From Lumbricus rubellus (lineage: Eukaryota > Annelida > Clitellata > Crassiclitellata > Lumbricidae), in contig OX243815.1 of the NCBI GenBank assembly GCA_945859605.1, positions 30,946,892-31,010,891 on the forward strand: DNA of 64,000 nt, read 5' to 3'. This document shows, one piece after another, positions 26,521-36,300 of this stretch. A program made the position numbers and the translations under genes. Position 1 is the first letter of the stretch, and the number at the start of each line of letters is the position of its first letter. The notes under the pieces are model-generated. The model ran no database searches. It had not been told where the DNA came from and worked only from the letters and a program-made list of their open reading frames with translations.

Positions 26521-27320
26521 TCGTGACTGAACGCCTGCAGCTGTGCCCCATCCGCTAGCTGTCCCTCCTATAGGTCCTGTTCACGTGACTTTACCCGCGC
26601 TGCGAAAGAAGACAGATTATTGTTATTAGTTCAAAACGTGTACATGCAGACCCTTCTAACTCAATAATTAATAGTTCTGTGTGATGGAAGCAGAATGTAA
26701 TAATAATACTAATAATAATGACGATTTCTATGGCGCCGTAACACAGCCATGTTACAGGGGCGTCTGATTTAATTGCGATATAATTTGTAAGCCTCTTAAT
26801 ATGTCTGAAATACAAATGTAAGTGCTAAATGCACATACTTACTTACTTTATATAGCGTTATATTAACATTGATAGGTTATATTACTAGACGGAGCTTCCT
26901 ATGTTGAGCCGCGCAATGACGTTGATCCCGAATAAGAAAGAAGAGTATTATATCTAACATTGAATTTTATCTATGATTTTGAGGTCTATTTTTAGCTCAA
27001 CCAATGAAACGTCATGAAAGAACCACCAATCACAGAAGACGATTCATCGTATTTACGTTCGCAACTTCGCACAGTGGAAAATATTAATAATAATTTTGAG
27101 TGCCTGATCGCGACTTTCCAATTATTTACAGCATGAAATATTAATACCCAATCGAGAATGTCACTAAACGCGCCCAACCATCAAATTAAATGTCCAGATG
27201 GTTTACTGTCTAATGATGCAATGTAATTTGTATTCACGCAGGTTGTCTGAGCTTTTTTGAAAAGTCCGTCATATAATTTAATTGCAGTATCGGGTACCGT
27301 GAGTGCCGTCGTGACGGTCA
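26521..27320. other. Intergenic, with a copy of C9orf78 exon 1
   Basis: Mostly unique AT-rich sequence. The only recognisable items are the 52-bp exon-1-like copy at 26766-26817 and the 20-mer at 26986-27005 that is inverted relative to 33057-33076. Confidence 0.5.
26766..26817 (+). repeat. 52-bp copy of the C9orf78 5' UTR/start region, ending at a GT donor
   Basis: Matches 33273-33324 at 51 of 52 positions, including the start codon and MSEIQ. It is followed directly by gtaagtg, a strong splice donor, while the copy at 33.3 kb continues as coding sequence. The phase left over (two bases) fits the acceptor of C9orf78 exon 2 at 34206. It could be an alternative first exon or a relic of the ancestral exon 1. 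Confidence 0.7.
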
Positions 27321-27424
27321 GTTTGTTTGTTTGTGCACTTGTTATAGCGCCCCTTCAAGCTCTCTCTCTCTCTTACTACTCAGAGGCGCTCCCGAATGCA
27401 GAGCGGACACTTCATCCGAAGGCT
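27321..27424 (-). repeat. tRNA-derived SINE, 3' portion, minus strand
   Basis: gtgcacttgttatagcgcc followed by cagaggcgctccc and gcggacact matches the 3' half of the SINE at 45896-46112. The tRNA-like head is missing. Confidence 0.82.
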
Positions 27425-27594
27425 ATAGTGACTACCGCCCCATCTCGGTTATGCCTATCTTGTGTCGATTGACTTTATAATTTAACAATATCCAAATTTA
27501 AGCCATGCCATTCAGAAAACAAGATACAACAATAAACTGTAGTACCGTGATACATAAGAATTGATTGTCAGAATACCTAGGGGATATGCAGGGG

Positions 27595-27848
27595 ATGAGG
27601 GACTGATCTAGCAGAAACACCAGGTTTAACTAGGGTTCAAAACTTAAAGGTTATTGGTGTACTGTTGTTTGATGATCTTAGTTTTGACATGCACATTGAT
27701 AAGATATGTTGTAGGGCTCTTTTTGTCTTCTGTGTGCTCGCTGCTCATGGTAGTTAAGTGTAATTAAGATTACTGCATAACTTGTAAATGTAAAGCGCAG
27801 TGTGTCTTGCAGGCATTTCAATAAAGAAAAGATATTATTATTATTATT
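27595..27848 (+). mobile_element. LINE polymerase fragment with (ATT)n tail
   Basis: A frame reading VIGVLLFDDLSFDMHIDKI matches the conserved 'lGv.lD..Lsw..HI..i' segment of LINE reverse transcriptases. It ends in aataaagaaaag and (TTA)n. Only this short piece remains. Confidence 0.6.
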
Positions 27849-28015
27849 AGGTGCTACGGGGGGGGGGGATGAAGTACAGCCAACATCATTTTCTTAGCCT
27901 CTTCATGTGAAGATGGACTTCCAGGCCTTTCCTTCACAATCGGAGTTTACAACTTGTAAAGTTATCAACTTACATTACTACTGCAACTTTTGGGTTTAAA
28001 GTTAAAACTTAATGG

Positions 28016-29629
28016 ATTACCAATTCAACAAATAATTACAGTTCTGCATTACAGTGAAGTGATACACTGTAAAAAAAACAAATACCCAAATGTTCAGTCA
28101 TCTGACATCACTGTAATTTTTTTATTTAAAATTAACAAGTAACAAATTGACGATGCCAAAATTTACGGATATTTATCATGCTGTTACTGAAAGTTACCGT
28201 TTTAAAAATATTCGCCCTTTTACGATTTATTTACTTTAAACAATTTATCAACTCACCACATTCTTTAAAGATAACACGTAATAAATTAACAATTCAAAAT
28301 ATTTACAGCCACTTACACTAGTTATATATTATAATTAAGCCATTAGGAATTAACAATACGATACATTGTAGGTAAATAATGATACAATATGATATATTCT
28401 ACAAACATCACTGCCCTTTGCAAATGTCAGTCATTTCTACTGAGCAAGAAGAAAAATTCAAAAACAAGCATTACAGTCACATTATTAATTACCATACCAT
28501 GCAGTAACAGCTTACTGACCCTTAAAATGACAGTTTACTTTAAAAATTCCTAAATTCATATTACTGTAATGTTGTGTCCCTTAAAGATAAATTAACAATT
28601 CAAAATATTTACAGCTATTTATACAAGTTTATACATTATATTAATTTTCAAATGTCAGTCTTTTTTACACAGCAGCAGGTCTGATAAATTTAATAAGAAG
28701 CATTGGCCTTGGAATAGAATGTTTAGGAGTCAAAGTGAGGTTATTACCATACCATACAATAACAACTTACTGACCCTTAAATATCACTGTTTTACTTAAT
28801 ACTGACCGACAGCTCTGCCCCTGCACTAAGCGTGTCACAGTCTAGCATGTTTGGGACGCAGGGGCACAAGTTGCTTACCCATCATTGTCTGTGGGGAAGG
28901 CAACGGGAAACCACCTCACTCATCTCATCGCCAGGGCGTAAAGCCAATGAACCTGCCTTTGGGCAAAGAACCATCATCATCATCACCTGTCTGAACCTCA
29001 TTTATTAGCACAAGAGAAACAAATTACCAATTCAACAAATAATTACAGTTCTGCATAATGCATTACAGTGAAGTTGTTTATAAGGAATAATGTGATACAC
29101 TGTAAATTAAACGAATAACCAAATTTTTCAGTCAACTGACATCACTTTAATTTTTTAATTTAAAGTTAACACAAATTTATCAACTCACATTACAATGTAA
29201 TGTTTTGTGTCCTTTGAAGATAACACGTAATAAATTAACAGTTCAAAATATCTACAGCTATTTAGAATAAACCCTTTGGAAGAAATAATATGATGCACTA
29301 TAAGTAAATAATATGATACAATATGATACGTTTTACAAGCATTACTGCACTTTGCAAATGTCAGCCAGAAATGCAAGTACATAATTTTATAATTTATTCA
29401 CTTCACAAATTTATCAACTCACACTACAATGTAATGTTTTGTGTCCTTTAAAGATAACACGTAATAAATTAACAATTCAAAATATTTACAGCGATTTAGA
29501 ATAATACGATACATTATATTAATATGCACATGTGTCTTTGTATACACAGCGACAAGTACAAAAACTTCAATAAGTGTTGAACTCGAAAGGAACATTAAAT
29601 TGGAATAGAATACTTAACAGTCCCAATGA
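28016..29629. repeat. Imperfect segmental duplication in the 3' flank of the THAP gene
   Basis: Segments near 28016-28845 and 29022-29700 share many blocks (caattcaacaaataattaca, gataacacgtaataaattaa, actgaccgacagct, gtgtaacagtct). The second runs into the last codons of the THAP gene. A segment at about 28850-29000 (acgggaaaccacctcactca, then a CATCAT tail) separates them and looks like an inserted retroposon. Confidence 0.6.
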
Positions 29630-32600
29630 TTACTGACCCTTAAATAGTACCGTTTTACCTAGAACTGACCGACAGCTTTTACCCTGCACCAAACGTGTAA
29701 CAGTCTTACACTGATGAAAAAGTCTTATCAATGTATACTCTTTAGCAATAGTTCTCATTAGATTGACACGATGATTTGATAGTGGTTCATTGCATAGATC
29801 ATGATCCAAAAGACCCTCAAAGACAGAGCTACCCACCAGAAATGTAAGCACATTGTTCACAATTATGCCATTTATGCCACATCCTCTAAGTGGCTTTTGG
29901 TTTGAACCAGTGTTCTGGCGTATATACATTTCAGTGATCTTACACACTGTCACCACATCAGAAGATGGGATAACTAAGCCCCCTCTGTCCTTTCGGATTA
30001 TTAGGTCAACATTGGGACAATAGCAGCTTTCATCTGCTTTTAGCAAAGCTAATTTACATTCAATGCAGCTCAATTTCTTCAACATAATTCTTACAACAAA
30101 ACCAGCAATGTAAGCAATAACATTTTCTACAAATCTCGTCAGTGAAAAATGGCCAGGACACTCTTGCATACCAACAGATTCCACTGAATTAGCATGATCT
30201 GAGACGTCAATTATTGCATATCGTCTGTCGTTTATTATTGACTCTATGTCCACATTTGCATCTAACTCATGCTTCTGTATGCGAGATGCAATAGTCATCA
30301 AGGTAGAACTGTCTTGTGGAATACAGTTGCCACTTGCAACGTCTTTTAACTCATGGTGGGTAAGAAGACGTTTCCAAGTGTTTCTAAGATGGAGGGCTGA
30401 AGGGTTATTGTTAGACCCACCTCGACTGCGAACAACTGCAAAAAAGAGCTCAAGATGATCCTGACTTAACTTGTATGTCAGTAAATATTTTAGTGGATGT
30501 AACTCAGCCTTAACTGTACAATCGAACAAATTCATAATGCTCACTGACGAGACAATAAAACCAATAGCACCTGTTTTACAAACACTATTGCACAGAGACT
30601 GTCCATCTGCCAGCTTCAAGCCCTTCAAGTACTGGATGGCTTCCAGCAAAAATGGTCGCCAGTAAGTTTCATTATGTTTGAATAATGGTGACTTATAACC
30701 CTTTGCCAGAGGATTACGACTATTCATTATATCAAAAAGCCTGTCAATTATTCTAATGAATTTTACTGTTGCTGTGCAGTCTTTAAATTTAGGAATGCAT
30801 AAATCCTTCTGGCAAAATTCCAAACTATCTGCAACAGAAGAACTAAGTGTTTGAGCAGCTAAACGCACTTTCATTTTTTGTTGGTTCCACTGAATGTGAC
30901 GGTCAGTTAATCTGTTGGCTGCATGGAGTCCCTCTTTGCTCTGTAGTTCCTGTAAATATGCTTCTGACGATTCAACAGACATGACATTAGTTCCATTAGC
31001 AGAATTATCACTCTTGAGGCGTTTACACGAAGGTTCGAGTACTGGTGAGTAGGAATGTTCAACCGCCGATGAAGTGGTAGGTTTGGACATCTGTGGTGCT
31101 GACAACTCACGACCGTTGCTTTCAGCAAGCGGCTTTCGATGTTGGATACGCGAAGGTTCGAGTACTTGTGAATAGGAATGTTCAACTGCCGATGAAGTGG
31201 TAGGTTTGGACATCTGTGGTGCTGACAACTCACGACCGTTGCTTTCAGCAAGCGGCTTTCGATGTTGAGTTGGGTTCAGTATGTGACTAGGCAGCTCAAA
31301 AATTGTAGGAACAGCTCCTTAAGTCAAACAGAAACAATTTTCAGGTCAGCACTGTATACAAGTCATATTATGTTAGGCCTACAATGCTTCTTCAATGCAA
31401 GCGAACACTTACAAACCATAACCATTCTTGTTATGCCTTGTCAGAAATGTGAAATGATGCTGAAACGAAATGGCAACATCTGTTATGTCAGAGCCGAGCT
31501 TAAATCCTCTGAACTTCTGCTTCTTATAGCGTAAGATTTCGTGATGCTAAATGTTATAAAATGGGGGACTTTACTTAAATTACTACAGAGATTTTATGTC
31601 AGTTTTCTTAAATTATAAATCTGGCTCAGATTTACAGGTCTGTTTTGGCTAAAGATTGCTGCATGTTTCACTTTTCGTTAAATCATGTTTTACTTTTGTC
31701 TGCAAGGGTACGTCAAGTCTGCAAACTTAGTTCCTAATATTACATATCCATATCATTTAATTTACTTTACGCTGTTCTACGATTGCATACCCACATCATC
31801 TAATTATGTCATGTAAGCTGTTAAGAACAACACATGCTCTGAACTCACCTGCTTTCAGTCGAACTCTGAGTCCAGTGCGATCAAAAGAATCAGGGGTGAA
31901 ATGGTTTGAACAGACTTGTGAGCGTACAGTTGCTTTAAATGATGTTCTGCACATCGCATGCTCCCATTTTTTCACAAGATCTGGTTTCGACCATGGAAAG
32001 CTGTCACATAACAACAAAAGATCTTTACTTTCAGTTCATAAATTACAATAAACCATCAATGACAATTATTATACTTGCTCAAATCGAAATGGTTAATCAA
32101 GCGCAAGTTTCTGTGCTCAGCACGTCAGGATCAAAGCAGTGAATATAGAGCTGTACAACGATGCTACACTACAACGATGCTACGCACAGAAACGTAAATA
32201 TTCGTAATTGTAATCTCGAGGTTTCTACACCGCCAACAAAAATCGGGTAAACACGAAGAATGAGTCACCGTACTCCAAACAATATGGCTGCCAACGAATG
32301 CCGTAAAATTAGAACGCGGCCGGTCGACGACATCGCAACATGTATCTCAACACGCAAAGCGTGAGGGTCGGTTAGGGCTCAGGTTAGGCGCCGTGAGGGT
32401 CGGTTAGGGTTAGTTTTAGGGTTTAGTGCAGTCATTCTGCTGAAATTGAAGCGTGCTTTAATTTCGCGGAAATATTAGGCCGCATGTCGGGCCGCTCTGT
32501 TATGCACGCATCTACGGTGGCCATATTGTTTGGAGTACGGTGACTCATTCTTCGTGTTTACCAAAAATCGATAGATTGAGTTAAAAACAAAATACCAAGA

Positions 32601-32926
32601 GACATGTCAAAATTGTAGACGCATAATTTCATAAATAGACATTTTATAGCATAGCCCAAAATCACTTACGAATGAAATGTTATTCCTCGCTGTTTGGAGC
32701 GTTCGGCGTAAGTTACTTTACATCCAGGTGCAGAGCATTTATTCCCGCAGTACTGTTTGCTTTTCACTTTTGTTTCCACCAAATCTTCTGCCTTCGCATC
32801 TTTGTCACTTGGCTGCACTGCTCCAGCATCTGATGTACCTGCCTGAGATGCAACAACTTCCTGATGCATTTTTTTCACCAGCATACTGCGCAACCTTTCA
32901 CGCGCCGTAATGCCACGTATATCCAT
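29630..32926 (-). CDS. THAP-domain protein with C-terminal half of a P-element transposase (3 exons, 698 aa)
   Basis: Exons 32670-32926, 31849-32000 and 29630-31317 (minus) join in frame to 699 codons including stop. The THAP C2CH zinc finger spans the first intron: CSAPGC, then FPW, CSNH and the AVPTIF motif (about residues 63-140). Residues about 167-248 hold a 41-residue tandem repeat. The rest matches the P transposase/THAP9 C-terminal part: KMKVRLAAQTLSSSVADSLE, FIRIIDRLFDIMNSRNP, LLTYKLSQDHLELFF and RSRGG. The DHLE motif (about residues 423-426) corresponds to the late catalytic D and E of Drosophila P transposase. The segment that should carry the first two catalytic aspartates is absent. 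Role unknown: DNA binding through THAP is likely, transposition is not. The start is the first ATG of the open frame. It is divergent from C9orf78. Confidence 0.82.
31005..31262 (-). repeat. Two-copy 123-bp (41-residue) tandem repeat inside the THAP gene
   Basis: The coding units SAPQMSKPTTSSAVEHSYS... occur twice with 123-bp spacing and only a few differences (QVLEPSRIQ against PVLEPSCKR). The period is a multiple of three, so the frame is kept. Confidence 0.9.
32246..32562. mobile_element. MITE with about 42-bp inverted ends and telomere-like core, in a THAP gene intron
   Basis: The ends ggtaaacacgaagaatgagt... are mirrored at 32521-32562 over about 42 bp. The 8-bp duplication aaaaatcg (32238-32245 and 32563-32570) is perfect, as for hAT or P superfamilies. 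The core at 32370-32425 has repeated ggttaggg-like units. Confidence 0.85.
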
Positions 32927-33307
32927 ATTTTATTTTATAAACATCTGAATGAAGATTGTAATTATAATATCGCTTTTTACAGTTATAACTGCAGAAAAAC
33001 ACTGAAGAAGCTGGAACCTCTATAGTTTATCTTCTTTCATGAGCTGTGAGCCTGTGATTGGTTGAGCTAAAAATAGTAACCATGATTAAAGACAACGACC
33101 TTATATATTAAAGATTACGAGAAAGGTGCATCAGCAAAAACCACGTGATCCCACCGGCCTGGTTTTTCAACCATAGACATCATACATTACTTAAATGTAA
33201 GATGTCTATGTTTTCAACTCTATGTGGCGATAATATGATTGATAGGGGTAATTTACTAATCCACAGTTTATTGATTTAATTGCGATATAATTTGTAAGCC
33301 TCGTAAT
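32927..33307. promoter_or_regulatory. Presumed divergent promoter of the THAP gene and C9orf78
   Basis: The 381 bp between the two start codons hold an inverted CCAAT box (attgg, 33057-33061) and a 17-bp imperfect hairpin (catagacatcatacatt, 33173-33211). Initiation sites cannot be placed from sequence alone. Confidence 0.5.
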
Positions 33308-36300
33308 ATGTCTGAAATACAAATAAAGAAACCTAGAAAACATTTTCGACAACGAAATGTTCGCAATGGAGACAGCGATGAAGAGGAAGATTCAGAGGAG
33401 CAGCCCGTAGAGTGAGTTCTTAATTATTGCTTGTCAATTGCAGAAATTTTCTAGAGCTCATTATGCGTAAAGGAACAGAAACTCTTACAACCCCAAGCCA
33501 AGTATCAACGCTATGGGCTGTGTTAAGTTAGCATACTCAATTATGTTAATACACAACTTTGAATGGGAGGTGTCATCACAATCCGTTATTATCTATTATG
33601 TTTATTTTTCACTATATTTTCTCTTCAGTCCATATAACTTTTTGAATAGTGATTGTTTATTATTAGCGTGCTACTAGCTGACTATTTTCAAATCAATCAA
33701 TCAAAAATTATTTTAGATTTTACTTGCATTACACAGTAATGTGCAACTGAGTTTTGGTGTTCACTAAAGTATTTAACCTACTGATGACAGTTTGATGGAC
33801 AGTTAGGTACCCACTCGAAAGAATTGTAATGTAATTTATAGGTCTCATGCAGAGTGGAACAAAGGGAATTCCATAAAGAGGGCTCATTGATCCTAAAGGT
33901 TCGAGTTTTAACAATAGTGGTCCTGACTCGTCCTAGGATTTATGTTCCTGGACGGTAATTTTACATCACTACAAATCAGATGAGTCCTCTTTGCTGTGAC
34001 TAGCTTGTTGATTATATTTTTATTTTTGAGTGGCCTCAGTTATTCATTAGAAACTTGTGACTTTACTCTTTCCGCTTTAGATCTGGTGTCGTTTATAACC
34101 ATGGTGGCTTATATATTGAGTATCCAGTTTTATGAAGAGTGATGTAAACCTTATCAGTGTTCCAGTTGAATTCAGATGGCATTGTGTATTTTTGCTTCAT
34201 ATAAGGCGGTCAACAATCGAAGAGATGAAGCTAATGCAGTCGTTACGAAAACGACCACACGGTGTCAGCATTGAAGACCTCGCTTCCATCAAGACAAAGC
34301 CAAGCAAACAGAAAATTGTAAGATAATTCATTGTTTTAAATATATATGTAATAGTTATGTACACATATAAATACCGTACATGTAAATCTGTACTCAGTTA
34401 TGTAAACAATTTGACTTTTCGTAATTACTATTGATCATGATTACAAATATTTGTTATTATTTGCGCACATTGCAAATTTATTTAATAATTATTTGACAAT
34501 GACATTGTTATTCTTTTTCTTTTAGACAGATCCATTGAAGTTGAACACTGGAGGCTATGTTGACATTAAGGCGCTAAAACGAGAGTAAGTTGATGATTAT
34601 TGCAAAATAAGTGTGCAGATACAGATGATATGCAAGTGCATTTTTGCCAGGCATCTTCCTAGAGTTTCTTATTGCATGTATTGGGTTACCCTAATTACAC
34701 TATGCTTATCTTGTTAATAATAGTTTTGCCAAATATTTTTTTTATTATTTGATTATATCTTTAGATGTATATCAGCAATTTATGTAACATGCCACTATTT
34801 AATTGCATATATATTTAGGATGCTTCTGATTGCGTTTTGCCTTGAAGTTATGCTACTATTATTATGCTGCTTTGAGCAAATAAAAAGAATCAGATTTTTC
34901 ATCTGTTGTCTTTGGTGTGATGACTAAGACCTAAGCTGCTGGTCTCTGTGACTGTGTCTTGGGTTCACTTCACAGATGGTAAACTTTTTGTAATTGACAG
35001 TGTATTGTCTATGAAGGTAACAGTGATTCAGTTCTTTTGTCCAACCAATATATTGATCTTACATGTTACTCGGTAGATCTATAATAATGGTGGCCAGCCC
35101 TGTTCTGCTCCAACTGATCTGAGATCAGAAAATCCTATTATGTGATGCTTGTTTTGTATGGTCTTTGAAATTACTCTGTGTCATTGTTTATGAATATGAG
35201 CTAATATCTATGTAAACGTCCTTATTCTGGTCCTGAGTCCATACTGATGCATCATCTTCTACTCTCCATTGGTCATGTTTAAAAATTCTGAGTTTACTGG
35301 TTTTATTAGATGTTGTGTTTTTTCTAATCTGCTTAGAATATCGCAGGCTGAAGACATTGAACAGATTGGGACGAGCTTTGCAGTTGAAACAAACCGAAGA
35401 GATGAAGATGCAGACATGTAAAAAACTTGCTTTACTTTGATAGTCATAATAGTTTTGATGCATAACTGAATCAGGCAAAATGCAGTTAAATAGTGGATTG
35501 TTCAGTCATGTTCAACCTGTTTTGTTGACGACATTAATATGACACGTCAGTTAGAATGTATGGCTGAGCTGATCATTGGGCTGGAGTAGGCAATCCAGTT
35601 GACCTAGCTTAACCCACTCTGATTAGTGGAGGCATATAAGCTGTTGCTTGTGGATGTTGAAGCTGAACAATTAATTTAGTCAATCATCATGCAATCATAA
35701 GTAGCAATGGTTTGTATTTGAGGCAAGCCAGGTCCCAGGTCTAACCAAGCCACAATTTTTTAAAGCAGGCTGAGCTGAAAGCTTATCTCTACTGTTATGC
35801 TAGCTTCTCTGTTCTGGTGGATTTGTGTATTGTTAGATTCATTTTTGCTTTATGTACAGGAAAATTAACCAGTCTGTCACAGCCTTGTACATGGATAGTA
35901 TGTTTGGAGGCAAGCTAATTTTAAACTATTTATGCAACTTGCTCTGGCCTAATGAATTATGAAATCTTGTAACCTAGCTCTTCTATATAATGATGAACAT
36001 GGTTGTTTCTTAAGGTTGAAGTATGTTGAAGAAGAACTGGCCAAACGAAAAGGACTGAAAACAGAAGAACTTGTCGGTGAAAAGTAAGCTTTCATTTCTG
36101 TTTGCTTGTGTACTGATGAGCGTTTTTTAGTAAATTTAAGGAATTGTTGTAAGGTCTTTTACTAAAAACTGAAAACAGTGCTCTTTCACAAATCCATTCC
36201 CACCCTGTAAAATGTAAGTCTTTCTCATCTGGGCCTCATAACCACATGTTTTGTTCTTATACCCCGCAGGTTTTCTCCTCTATCCCACGCATCCTTATTA

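Noticed and set aside
32350..32425. Interstitial telomere-like repeat
   Set aside because: Units are degenerate and the stretch is the core of a MITE with its own inverted ends and target duplication, so it is not evidence of a fused chromosome end.
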